This document shows, piece after piece, positions 16,488-24,700 of a stretch of 35,686 nt of DNA (within the stretch, counting starts at the first letter, position 1; the number at the start of each line of letters is the position of its first letter). The notes under the pieces are model-generated. The model searched no databases. It was given only the letters and a program-made list of their open reading frames with translations, and was not told the DNA's origin. Source of the stretch: Jannaschia marina (GTDB lineage: Bacteria; Pseudomonadota; Alphaproteobacteria; Rhodobacterales; Rhodobacteraceae); NCBI RefSeq assembly GCF_013404595.1, contig NZ_JABVAX010000020.1, positions 1 through 35,686 on the forward strand, given 5' to 3'. A program made the position numbers and the translations under genes.

Positions 16488-17417
16488 TCAGTACAGAACG
16501 TTCTGCGCTTCGGGGGTTTCGATGTTCTCCTGCGTGACCATCACGACGCCGGTGTCGATGAAGTCCGCGGTCTCGTTGCCGGCGAGGATGTCCATCACCG
16601 CCTTCACGCCCAGCTCGCCCATCTGGAAGCTGCCCTGCACGGCCGTTGCGGCGAGGGTGCCGGATTTCACCATGTCCTGCAGGTCGGCGTTGCCGTCGAA
16701 GCCGATCGCGACCAGTTCGCCGGCCTTGCCCGCCTGCTCGATGGCGCGGCCCATGCCGATGGCGGTGGGCTCATTCGCGCCGAAGATGCCGACGAGTTCG
16801 TTCGCGGCCAGGATGTCGGTCGTCTGGTTGAGCGCCGTCGCCATCTGCGACTGGCTGTAGAACGGCCCGACGATCTCGAGGTCGGAATTGCCCTCGATCT
16901 GCTCCACGAAGCAGCCGACGCGCCCGATCTCCGAGCCGACGCCCGCGACGTAGGACATGACGGCGACCTTCCCTTCGGACCCGGCCTGTTCGATCATCAT
17001 GTCGGCGGCGAGCTTGCCCGCCGCGCAATTGTCGGTCGACAGGAACGCCTGGTAGTACTCCTCGTTTCCTTCGGCGAGGCCGCTGTCGATGATGGCGACG
17101 GGAATGCCACTCTCGAAGGCGCGCTTGACGACGGGGGCCAGCGCCTCGGGGTCGGAGGGGGCGAGCACGATCGCCGAAACGCCGCGGTTGATCGCGTTCT
17201 CGACGAGGGCCACCTGGTCGTTCACCGCCGATTCGGACGCGGGGCCGTTGAACGTCATCGTGTGCTCCGACTGCCCCTCGATCGCGGCGGTCGCGCCCTT
17301 GTTCACGTTCTGCCAGAAGTTCGAGTTCGTGGTCTTCACGATCACCGCGATCTCGCCGGCCTGCGCCGCGCCGGCAAGCAGGGTTGCCGCAATCGTCGTT
17401 GCCATGAGTTTCTTCAT
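16488..17417 (-). CDS. sugar ABC transporter substrate-binding protein (ribose-binding type)
   Basis: A 309-residue periplasmic binding protein, type I fold, with a clean signal peptide (MKKLMATTIAATLLAGAAQA). RbsB-like features are EIAVIVKTTNSNFWQNVNKG, VSAIVLAPSDPEALAPVVKRA, GIPVAIIDSGL, then VGIFGANEPTAIGMGRAIEQAG, IGFDGNADLQ and TAVQGSFQMGELGVKAV. The aromatic residue after N-x-N (Phe in NSNFW) and the late Asp (GFDGN) are usual sugar contacts. It is the second gene in the operon after the permease. The ligand is not known; the neighbouring enzymes suggest a sugar, sugar acid or lactone. Confidence 0.92.
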   Translation of the reverse strand: MKKLMATTIAATLLAGAAQAGEIAVIVKTTNSNFWQNVNKGATAAIEGQSEHTMTFNGPASESAVNDQVALVENAINRGVSAIVLAPSDPEALAPVVKRAFESGIPVAIIDSGLAEGNEEYYQAFLSTDNCAAGKLAADMMIEQAGSEGKVAVMSYVAGVGSEIGRVGCFVEQIEGNSDLEIVGPFYSQSQMATALNQTTDILAANELVGIFGANEPTAIGMGRAIEQAGKAGELVAIGFDGNADLQDMVKSGTLAATAVQGSFQMGELGVKAVMDILAGNETADFIDTGVVMVTQENIETPEAQNVLY

Positions 17418-17445
17418 TGTCTTTCCTCCCTTGGAAATGATCCGG

Positions 17446-18474
17446 CTACTGCCGGTTACGCATCTGGTCGATGAACACCGCGGCGATCACGACGACACCG
17501 ATGACGATCTGCTGGATGAAGGCGCTGGTGCCGGCCATGTTGAGGCCGTTGCGCAGCACCCCGATGATGAAGGCCCCGATCATCGAGCCCGAGATCGAGC
17601 CGACCCCGCCCATCAGCGACGCGCCGCCGATGACCGACGCCGCGATGGCGTCGAGTTCGTACATGACGCCCTCGTTCGGCTGCACGGTGACGAGGCGGGA
17701 CATGAGCACCATGCCTGCCACGCCGGCAAGCGCGCCCGAGGCGGTATAGGCCCAGATCTTGGTCGCATCCACGCGCACGCCCGAGAGCCGCGCGGCCTCC
17801 TCGTTCGAGCCGACGGCGTAGATGTGGCGGCCGATGGAGCGACGGTTGAGCAGGTAGGCCCCGCCGAGCGCCAGGACGGCGAGCAGGATCACGGGATAGG
17901 GGATGCCGGGGAACACGACGCGCGGAAAGCCGTTGGCCCCCTCCTCGACGATGCGGAAGAGGCTGCCGTTGCCCAGCGTGCCGAAGGTGTTGCCGAGACG
18001 GCTGATGGGGGCGGCTCCGGTCAGTTGCAGGGCAAGGCCGCGGGCGACCATCATCATGCCAAGCGTCGCGACGAAGGGGGTGATCCGCATCTTGGTGATG
18101 ACGAAGCCGTTCACCGCGCCACAGGCCGCGCCCGCCGCCACGCCGAGCGCCATGCCGAGCGGCACCGGCGCGCCCGCCTTGATGGCAAGGCCGGCCACGA
18201 CACCCGCAAGGGCGAGGACGGAGCCGACCGACAGGTCGATGCCGCCGGTGATGATGACGAGGGTCATCCCGATTGCCAGAAGGCCGATCACCGAGGTCTG
18301 CAGAAGGATCGTCAGCCCGTTGTTCACCGACAGGAACGCCGGGTTGCCGAAGCTGAAGAGCGCGATCAGCAGCACGAGCGTCGCCAGCGCCGACAGCCGG
18401 TGCAACGTCGAGCCGCCGGGCAGACGGCGGCGTTTGCGGGCCGGAGCGGAGGCTATGGTCGTGGCGTCGGTCAA
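17446..18474 (-). CDS. sugar ABC transporter permease (RbsC/AraH family)
   Basis: A 342-residue inner-membrane permease with roughly eight to ten helices. The family signature GGIDLSVGSVLALAGVVAG lies near residue 80. Later segments GSNEEAARLSGVRVDATKIWAYTASG and GGASLMGGVGSISGSMIGA are the characteristic cytoplasmic loop and the glycine-rich helix. There is no ATG near the expected N terminus; the only sensible start is TTG 18474, giving TDATTIASAPARKRRR before the first helix. The start lies next to a 12-base palindrome, GGCGGATCCGCC. It is the first gene of its operon, divergent from the regulator. Confidence 0.9.
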   Translation of the reverse strand: MTDATTIASAPARKRRRLPGGSTLHRLSALATLVLLIALFSFGNPAFLSVNNGLTILLQTSVIGLLAIGMTLVIITGGIDLSVGSVLALAGVVAGLAIKAGAPVPLGMALGVAAGAACGAVNGFVITKMRITPFVATLGMMMVARGLALQLTGAAPISRLGNTFGTLGNGSLFRIVEEGANGFPRVVFPGIPYPVILLAVLALGGAYLLNRRSIGRHIYAVGSNEEAARLSGVRVDATKIWAYTASGALAGVAGMVLMSRLVTVQPNEGVMYELDAIAASVIGGASLMGGVGSISGSMIGAFIIGVLRNGLNMAGTSAFIQQIVIGVVVIAAVFIDQMRNRQ

Positions 18475-18592
18475 GGCGGATCCGCCAAAGTGTTTTTTCT
18501 GGATAAAAGACGCTAGACAGTCGCAATCCGTTCGGTCAAATGTTTTTAATTCCGAAAGACACGTCAACGAATACAACTTTTGGGAGTGCGCC
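18475..18592. promoter_or_regulatory. divergent promoter/operator region, transporter operon and regulator
   Basis: This 118-base, comparatively AT-rich gap separates two TTG-started genes. It holds the perfect palindrome GGCGGATCCGCC (18475-18486) against the permease start, a TTCGG...CCGAA inverted pair (18531-18535, 18552-18556), and between those arms the 10-mer GTTTTTAATT (18542-18551). The same 10-mer recurs at 20621-20630 in the other divergent gap of this locus, which makes it a candidate binding site of the regulator. Confidence 0.5.
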
Positions 18593-19498
18593 TTGGCCCG
18601 CACGAACGTCCGCTTCATCGAAGCCCACAACGCCGCGCTCGACCTGTGTGCCGGGCTCGACGTGGGCGCATCGCTGCCGTCCGAGAACGGGCTGGCGGAC
18701 CGTCTCGGCGTCAGCCGGACCGTGGTGCGCGGCGTGCTGACCCGCCTCCGGGATGAGGGACTTCTGCGCTGGGCGGGCCGCGAAAAGACCCTGGTTCGCC
18801 GGCCCCTGCCGGCCGATCGCCTCGCCGCGCCGGTCCCTCTCCTGTCGGTCGAGGCGCTTGAGGACCGGTTCCTCGACTGGATCCTGCGCCGCGACGTGCC
18901 GCCCGGGACGACGCTCAACATCACCAAGCTCTCGCGGCAGTTCGGCGTCGCGCCGCACACGCTGCAGGAGTTTCTCTCCTCGCTCCTGCGATTCGGCATC
19001 GTCGAGCGGCGCAAGCGCGGCGGCTGGGTGCTGCGGGGCTTCACGCCGGGCTTTGCCGTCGAGCTGTCGGAGTTCCGCACCCTTCTCGAGCTGGAGGCCG
19101 TGCGGCAGCTGATCGACCTGCCCGAGGAGCACCCGGTCTGGCAGCAGCTGGCCGAGATCGAGGCGGATCACCGCGCCCTCCTGACCGAGATCGACACGCG
19201 CTACCACGACTTCTCGCGCCTCGACGAGCGGTTTCACATGGCGATCAACGGCGTGGTGACGAACCGCTTCGTCGCCGAGTTCCGCAAGCTGATCTCGCTC
19301 ATCTTCCATTACCACTTCCAGTGGAACAAATCCGACGAACGGCTGCGCAACGAGGCCGCGATTGAGGAGCATCTCGCCTATCTCGACGCCTTGCGCTCGC
19401 GCGACCTCGACCGGGCACTGGCGGCCGGGCGGGCCCATCTGGCCACGTCGAAGCAGACGCTCCTGAAGTCGCTCCGGGTGCAGACCCGGGCCGAGTGA
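18593..19498 (+). CDS. GntR/FCD-family regulator with two winged-helix segments
   Basis: A 301-residue transcription factor. The start is TTG 18593, with GGGAG 8 bases upstream; no better start exists in the frame. Residues about 20-60 (SLPSENGLADRLGVSRTVVR...LRDEGLL) form a GntR winged helix. A second segment at about 82-140 (LEDRFLDWILRRDVPPGTTL, KLSRQFGVAPHTLQEFLSSL) looks like another one. The C-terminal two thirds form an FCD ligand domain, with EFRTLLELEAVRQL, DERFHMAINGVVTNRFV and EEHLAYLDALRSRDLDRA carrying the metal-binding Asp/His positions. Ordinary FCD proteins have one winged helix and about 230 residues. It probably represses the sugar-acid locus on both sides. Confidence 0.88.
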   Translation: MARTNVRFIEAHNAALDLCAGLDVGASLPSENGLADRLGVSRTVVRGVLTRLRDEGLLRWAGREKTLVRRPLPADRLAAPVPLLSVEALEDRFLDWILRRDVPPGTTLNITKLSRQFGVAPHTLQEFLSSLLRFGIVERRKRGGWVLRGFTPGFAVELSEFRTLLELEAVRQLIDLPEEHPVWQQLAEIEADHRALLTEIDTRYHDFSRLDERFHMAINGVVTNRFVAEFRKLISLIFHYHFQWNKSDERLRNEAAIEEHLAYLDALRSRDLDRALAAGRAHLATSKQTLLKSLRVQTRAE

Positions 19499-19502
19499 GC
19501 GC

Positions 19503-20594
19503 CTACGACGCGGGAGTCTCCGCGATCCGCGTCAGCATCGGCTTTGGCCCGTCATCGCCCTGCGCCCGGGCCCATCGCAGGAAGGCCCCGATGCGGCGTT
19601 CCACCTTGTCGGCATGGTTCTGGGCGATGTCCTCGATCCGGTGGTCGAGATAGGGGTTGGCGAAACGCTCGATCGTCGTCGTCACGTAGGCGCGTGCGCG
19701 GTCGCCGAGGCCCGCCGCCTCGAAGGCCGGCAGGATTTCCTGCGCATAGAGCCGGTCGAGCGTTGCGCGGCGGCGCTCCACGAGCTGCCGCACGAGGACC
19801 GGGGTGAACTCCGGGTCCTTCAGGTACTGATCTGCCATCCAGCTGTGCGCGGCGTTCAGGATGAAGAGCTTCAGCGCCTCGATCTCGCCAAGGTCCGGCA
19901 CGACCTCGATGCAGGGGTGATCGCAGGGCACCCGCAGCCCGGCCTGCGCCTCGATCGCCCAGAGCGCATAGGGCTCCGCGACGGCCCCGGCGGGCTCCAG
20001 CGGTTGCGAGACGATGCGGTCGACGAGGGAATTGACCCAGGTGACGTCGCTGCGCAGCCACCCGGTGAACGCCTCACCCCGCGCGAGCGTCAGGACGCGA
20101 TTGCGCAGCGCGATCCCGTTCGCGGGCAGAAGTTCCATCGGCATGATCTGGATCGGGCGCCCACCGGCGGCGTGGCGGGCGGCGAGAAGGCGGGTGAGTT
20201 TGCCCGGGAACGACAGCTCCTGCACCGGGCCATCGCCGCCGTCGCCGGGCGCGGGCGCATAACCCCGGTCGCCCGTGTTCGAGAGCACGATCTCGGCCTC
20301 GTCGACGAAGACGCGTTCGACCTCCTCCCATACGGTCGCGGTCGAGAGCGTGCGCGCCACGCTCGTCACCCGGGTCGTGCGCTGCACCGGCGTGCCGTCT
20401 TCGAGCCCCTCGATCCGCACGTCGAACCCCGCCGCAAGGGCCGCGAGGCGCTCGGCACGCCCGGCGTCCCCGCTCGTCTGCACCACGGTGATCGGGCCCA
20501 CGTCCTGCCCGGCGTCACGGGCCTCGGAGAAGAAGAGGTCGGCGTGGGCCTGCAGGAAGCGGCTCGTGCCGAACTGGAGGACGGGGGTGCGCAT
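19503..20594 (-). CDS. mannitol dehydrogenase-family reductase (tagaturonate/mannonate reductase-like)
   Basis: A 363-residue NAD-dependent oxidoreductase. It opens VLQFGTSRFLQAHADLFF, the nucleotide-binding start of the long-chain mannitol dehydrogenase group, and keeps IVLSNTGDRGY, SFPGKLTRLLAAR, IMPMELLPANG, WVNSLVDRIVSQ and the late KLFILNAAHSWMA and ERFANPYLDHRIEDIA blocks found in UxaB/UxuB. Catalytic Lys and Asn/His positions appear kept, and it is shorter than E. coli UxaB (483). The start ATG has GGAG 10 bases upstream. It is convergent with the regulator (4-base gap) and divergent from the hydrolase gene. Reduction of a keto-hexuronate to an aldonate is the likely step. Confidence 0.85.
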   Translation of the reverse strand: MRTPVLQFGTSRFLQAHADLFFSEARDAGQDVGPITVVQTSGDAGRAERLAALAAGFDVRIEGLEDGTPVQRTTRVTSVARTLSTATVWEEVERVFVDEAEIVLSNTGDRGYAPAPGDGGDGPVQELSFPGKLTRLLAARHAAGGRPIQIMPMELLPANGIALRNRVLTLARGEAFTGWLRSDVTWVNSLVDRIVSQPLEPAGAVAEPYALWAIEAQAGLRVPCDHPCIEVVPDLGEIEALKLFILNAAHSWMADQYLKDPEFTPVLVRQLVERRRATLDRLYAQEILPAFEAAGLGDRARAYVTTTIERFANPYLDHRIEDIAQNHADKVERRIGAFLRWARAQGDDGPKPMLTRIAETPAS

Positions 20595-20661
20595 GGGCCG
20601 TGACTCCGCAATGGATTTCGGTTTTTAATTAGATGAGACAATCTGCGTCAAGGAGACGAGC
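20595..20661. promoter_or_regulatory. divergent promoter region, reductase and lactonase-like gene
   Basis: A 67-base gap with promoters for both genes. It contains TTCG directly followed by GTTTTTAATT (20617-20630), the same 10-mer as in the regulator's own promoter region. An AAGGAGA ribosome binding site at 20650-20656 serves the GTG start at 20662. Confidence 0.45.
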
Positions 20662-21498
20662 GTGGAGGCGATCGACGCGCATCAGCATTTCTGGCGGATA
20701 GACCGCGGGGACTACCACTGGATGGACGACAGCGTCGCGCCGATCCGCCGCGACATCCTGCCGGAAGATCTGTCGCCCCACCTGGCGCGGCACGGGATCG
20801 GAGGCACCATCCTCGTGCAGGCCGCCGCCACCGAGGCCGAGACCCGCTTCCTGCTCTCGATCGCGGACACCACGCCCTTCGTGCGCTGTGTCGTCGGCTG
20901 GGTCGACCTCGCGGCGGAGGACCTGCCCGAGCGGCTCGACGCGCTTTCCCATCCGAAGCTCGTCGGCCTCCGCCCGATGTTGCAGGACATCGAGGAAACG
21001 GGGTGGATCGCACGCCCGGAGGCCCGACGCGGCCTTGCCGAGATCGCGCGCCGGGGGTTGCGCTTCGATGCGCTGGTGCAGCCGCGCCACCTGCCGGTGC
21101 TGGCCGAGGTCGCCGCCGACCTGCCGGCCCTGCCCGTCGTGATCGACCATTGCGCGAAGCCCCGGATCGCGGGCGTGGCGGACCCGGGGGAGGCGTGGCG
21201 GATCGGGATGGAGCGGCTCGCCAGCCTGCCGCAGGTGACATGCAAGCTCTCGGGCCTCGCCAACGAGGCGGGTGACGGCTGGACGGTCGACGGGCTGCGC
21301 CCGGTCGCGGATCACGTGCTGGAGGTCTTCGGACCGAACCGGGTCATGTGGGGCAGCGACTGGCCGGTGCTGGAGCTGGCCGGCTCCTACGACGGCTGGA
21401 TCGCAGCGCGGGATACGCTGCTCTCCGGGTTAGATGCTGGGGAGCGGGCCGAGGTGCTCGGCGGCACCGCCGCGTGTTTTTATGGGACTACCGGCTAG
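20662..21498 (+). CDS. amidohydrolase-family sugar lactonase (L-fuconolactonase-like, COG3618)
   Basis: A 278-residue TIM-barrel hydrolase. The GTG start gives MEAIDAHQHFW, the N-terminal H-x-H metal motif with W as in fuconolactonases. Other family blocks are VGWVDLAAEDLPERLD, HPKLVGLRPMLQDIEETGWI, PVVIDHCAKP (metal/acid His) and the closing RVMWGSDWPVLEL with the catalytic Asp. Members open L-fucono-, L-rhamnono- or galactono-lactones. Next to two sugar-acid dehydrogenases and a sugar transporter, it would supply the aldonate for oxidation. The sugar dehydrogenase that would form the lactone is not in the window. Confidence 0.87.
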   Translation: MEAIDAHQHFWRIDRGDYHWMDDSVAPIRRDILPEDLSPHLARHGIGGTILVQAAATEAETRFLLSIADTTPFVRCVVGWVDLAAEDLPERLDALSHPKLVGLRPMLQDIEETGWIARPEARRGLAEIARRGLRFDALVQPRHLPVLAEVAADLPALPVVIDHCAKPRIAGVADPGEAWRIGMERLASLPQVTCKLSGLANEAGDGWTVDGLRPVADHVLEVFGPNRVMWGSDWPVLELAGSYDGWIAARDTLLSGLDAGERAEVLGGTAACFYGTTG

Positions 21499-21541
21499 CG
21501 CGAAACCATCTCGGCAGTCGCGATCCTTTGGTCTAGGCTCC

Positions 21542-21555
21542 TCACGGGACCGTGA
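21542..21555. promoter_or_regulatory. inverted repeat upstream of manC
   Basis: TCACGG and CCGTGA are separated by GA, 12 bases before the ATG of the guanylyltransferase gene and next to its CGGAGGAG ribosome binding site. It may be an operator or a small mRNA hairpin. No other copy was noticed. Confidence 0.25.
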
Positions 21556-21567
21556 AACGGAGGAGCC

Positions 21568-22980
21568 ATGGACGGCCAAACGCCCACGATCACGCCGGTC
21601 ATCCTCTGCGGCGGCTCCGGCACCCGGCTTTGGCCGCTCTCGCGCCGCAGCTACCCCAAGCAGTTCTCAACCCTCGTGGGCGAGGGCAGCCTCTTCCAGC
21701 AGACCGCGCTGCGCCTGACGGGGCCAGGCTTCGCTCCGCCAGTCACCGTCACGAACGAGGCGTTCCGCTTCATCGTCAGCCAGCAGCTCGCCGAGGTCGG
21801 CGTCTCGCCCGGCGCGATGCTCCTGGAGCCGGAACCGCGCAACACGGCCCCCGCGATCCTGGCCGCGACGCTGCGCGCGGCGCAGCTCGATCCCGACGCG
21901 GTGATCCTGGCTGCCCCGGCCGATCACTTCATTCCCGACGGTGACGGCTTCCGCGCCGCCATGCAGGCCGCGATTCCGGCGGCGCAGGAGGGCGAGATCG
22001 TCACCTTCGGCATCCAGCCCGACCGGCCGGAAACCGGCTACGGCTACCTTCGGCCCGGCACCGGCTCGACCCCCGTGACCTTCATCGAGAAGCCCGATCG
22101 CGCCAGCGCCGACGCGCTTCTGGCCGAAGGCGGCGTTCTCTGGAACGCGGGCATCTTCCTCTTCACCGTGCAGACCCTGATCGCGGCCTTCGCCCGGCAC
22201 GCACCCGACACGCTCGCGCATGTGCGCGACGCCATCGGGCGCGCGCGGCCCGACCTGGGCTTCCTGCGCCTCGATGCCGGGCCCTGGGCTGCCTGCACCG
22301 ACCTGTCGATCGACTTCGCGATCATGGAGAAGGCCGACAACCTGACCGTCGTGCCCTACGACGGAGAATGGTCCGACCTCGGCGGCTGGGAGGCCGTGCA
22401 CCGTCACACGAGCACCGACGCCGACGCCAACGCGCAGCACGGGCCGGCCCTCGCCGTCGCCTGCCGCGAGACGCTCCTGCGGGCCGAGAACGGCGGGCAG
22501 CAGATCGTGGGCCTCGGGCTCGACAACATCGTCGCGGTGGCCATGCCCGACGCCGTACTCATCGCCGACCGTGCCCACGCCGAGGAGATCGGGACGGTCG
22601 TCAAGACGCTCCGCGCCGAGGGTGTGCCGCAGGCCGACACCTTCCCGAAGGACCACCGACCCTGGGGCTTCTTCGAGCCGCTGATCCTCGGCGAGCGCTT
22701 CCAGGTGAAGCGCATCGTCGTGAACCCGGGTGCCGCGCTCAGCCTGCAGAGCCACGTCCACCGCGCCGAACACTGGGTCGTCGTCGCCGGCACCGCCCGT
22801 GTGACCATCGGCGAGACCGAGCGCCTCGTGGGCGAGAACCAGTCGGTCTTCATCCCCTTGGGCGAGATGCACCAGCTCGAGAACCCGGGGAAGATGCCGA
22901 TGGAACTGATCGAGGTGCAGACGGGTGCCTACCTCGGCGAGGATGACATCACGCGGTACGACGATCCTTATGCGCGGTAG
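21568..22980 (+). CDS. manC: mannose-1-phosphate guanylyltransferase / mannose-6-phosphate isomerase (bifunctional)
   Basis: A 470-residue cytoplasmic enzyme that makes GDP-mannose for polysaccharides. The N-terminal nucleotidyltransferase domain (about 10-290) has ILCGGSGTRLWPLSRRSYPKQF cut here to the GGSGTRLWPLSR core, then EPRNTAPAI, and FIEKPDRASADALL with the FIEKP active-site motif. WNAGIFLF and IDFAIMEK follow. The C-terminal cupin domain (about 355-470) has the isomerase motifs RPWGFFEPL, QVKRIVVNPGAALSLQSHVH with zinc histidines, and HWVVVAGTARVTIGE. ATG 21568 follows CGGAGGAG. It lies after the lactonase gene with its own 69-base leader; a link with the catabolic locus is not evident. 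Confidence 0.94.
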   Translation: MDGQTPTITPVILCGGSGTRLWPLSRRSYPKQFSTLVGEGSLFQQTALRLTGPGFAPPVTVTNEAFRFIVSQQLAEVGVSPGAMLLEPEPRNTAPAILAATLRAAQLDPDAVILAAPADHFIPDGDGFRAAMQAAIPAAQEGEIVTFGIQPDRPETGYGYLRPGTGSTPVTFIEKPDRASADALLAEGGVLWNAGIFLFTVQTLIAAFARHAPDTLAHVRDAIGRARPDLGFLRLDAGPWAACTDLSIDFAIMEKADNLTVVPYDGEWSDLGGWEAVHRHTSTDADANAQHGPALAVACRETLLRAENGGQQIVGLGLDNIVAVAMPDAVLIADRAHAEEIGTVVKTLRAEGVPQADTFPKDHRPWGFFEPLILGERFQVKRIVVNPGAALSLQSHVHRAEHWVVVAGTARVTIGETERLVGENQSVFIPLGEMHQLENPGKMPMELIEVQTGAYLGEDDITRYDDPYAR

Positions 22981-23212
22981 GGGTGGGAACGGTTTTCGGA
23001 ACGAAACGGCCGTTTTCCGCGGGCTCATGAAGAGCCTCTCCTGTGCGACGTTCTCAATAAGGATTCCAGCGCGACATTTTCCCTCGAACACTTCAATCCG
23101 GACAAACAACGCGGCCCTCTCTTGCAGGGTCATAAAGCTGCAAAAAGGAGCAGGGCCCGTGGCGCATTCGAACCGTGGTACAGCTTGTCGACGGTCGGGT
23201 TCGATGACCTGA
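22981..23212. other. intergenic region with palindrome after manC
   Basis: No gene is seen. AAACGGCCGTTT (23004-23015) is a perfect palindrome inside a larger imperfect inverted repeat (about 22998-23019) and may act as a weak terminator for manC. Further on, a GGCCCT ... AGGGCC pair (about 23113-23158) surrounds an A-rich loop. The IS3 remnant begins to the right. Confidence 0.4.
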
Positions 23213-24390
23213 GGTCTGTTTCTCTCTCGAATTGAGGTGGGGTTCGTTGCGCGGTGCTCCGCGCCCTTTCTGTGGAGCGCCCGGGCCGAGAGTTTTCGGT
23301 TTCTGGTCACGACGGCGGGCTGGGTGATCCGTCGGGAGTGTGGATGTCCGCCGGGGCATTGACCCGATGGCGCTGTAAGGTCGGACCTCGTTGTGATCCT
23401 CATGCCAAGCCTCCAGCTGTTCGCGGCTGTCGGCAAGGCTCATGAACCAGTGCACGGTCGGGCACGCGGCCCGGAGCTTCGAGTTGAACGCCTCCCTTTT
23501 CGGAACATCGCTGTGCGATGCCCTGCCGGGCAGTGAATGAAGACGTTGCCGGATGGGCTTTCCCAGCCGGGAGACGTCCAGCACGACGGCGTTGGCGCAG
23601 GCCCATAGGTCGAGGTCGCACGACGCGAATTCTGAACCGCTATCCACGCGGACCCTCTTCGGATCGCCGCTCACCCGACAGACCCGTTCCAGGGTCTGGA
23701 CGACGTGCTCTCCGCGGATACGGGAACCGTGGATCGGTCGCCGGGAGTACCGCGAGTAGGTGCCCACGGCCGTCAGGATCCGCAGCTTCTTGCCGTCGCG
23801 GGCTGGTCGTGGGCGAAGCCCATTGCCCGGACATCGTTCGGCCCGACGGCTTCCCGGCGATCTTCGCACAGCTTCGCCCTCACCCGCCGCTTGGGATACT
23901 TGTCCCTCAACTGAAGGCCCAGCTCGTTGTATGTCCTGCGTGTTTTCTTCATGTTGATACTCAACCCTCTCGCCTGAGCAGCACGTGCACGCGCCGGTAC
24001 CCGTCGCGCACGCGCGTCTCCGCAATCTTCTGGATCCGTCTCTCGACGGCAGCCTGATCGGCACACCGGGACTTGTCGTGAAACGTCGAGGCGGCGAAAC
24101 GCAAAGCCCCGTCGCCAGCAGGCTCGAACCAGTGGCACCACACTGGCGACGCCCGCGGATCGACACGCCCACGCGATGCACAGCCCGCGAACCAGCCCGC
24201 ACATCCCAACAGACAATCGAGGCCCCACTCGGCTCGAACGCGCGCGATAGCTCCCGGGGCACCCGACCGGCGCGAACGAAGCCATCATCTACCGCCTGAA
24301 TTCCGGCGGAAAGGCTGGGCGGCAACGGATCATCTCGGACACCTCCGGCTATACTCTCAAAGGGTCCGCGAAAGCGGGGCAACTCCAACT
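23213..24390 (-). pseudogene. IS3-family insertion sequence, decayed and internally deleted
   Basis: Read right to left, the outer end near 24390 (GGAGTTGGAGTTGCCCCGCTTT) is followed by an orfA start whose frames give FPPEFRR and FVRAGRVPRELSRAFEPS, the helix-turn-helix part. The rest of orfA is missing. orfB follows in three frames: RIQKIAETRVRDGYRRVHVL, then LGLQLRDKYPKRRVRAKL and NDVRAMGFAHDQ, then TYSRYSRR, VVQTLERVCR, RVDSGSEFASCDLDLWACAN and AFNSKLRAACPTVHWFMSLADSREQL. DDE residues are partly kept (D-S-G-S-E for the usual D-N/Q-G-x-E), but frameshifts and substitutions rule out activity. Roughly 23300-24300 is recognisably coding. Confidence 0.85.
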
Positions 24391-24700
24391 CCAGTGCATC
24401 GCATCACATGCTTCGAAAGCGCCCGCCCTGTTTGTTTGTTCCACACACCCATGGGTGCATCCGAGATTTCCTCATGATGTCCGTCATCCGAACACTGACT
24501 TGGAAAAATCTCTGTAATTAAAATAAAGAGTTATACGATGTCCCGACAAATCAGGCTTGCCGAGTTCAGCACCGAAAATATGACTTCCGATATCCAAAAA
24601 ATGACTTCGTGCTTCGCACTACCGGTTGAGAATGGAAAAAATGCTGCCCCCGTTCGATGGGGGTCGCACATGAACCTCGGACCGGTCGTTCGACGATCTG
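24391..24700. other. AT-rich junction between IS3 and Tn7-like remnants
   Basis: This stretch is clearly richer in A+T than the rest (24500-24640 especially). A 58-codon open frame, 24538-24714 plus, has only a weak ribosome binding site and runs antisense into the tniB remnant, so I do not call it. The transposon end that should bound tniB may lie here, but I could not define repeats. Confidence 0.4.

Noticed and set aside
15402..17474. Plus-strand open frame of 690 codons across the transporter genes
   Set aside because: It runs antisense to three well-supported genes and has no ribosome binding site or recognisable domain.
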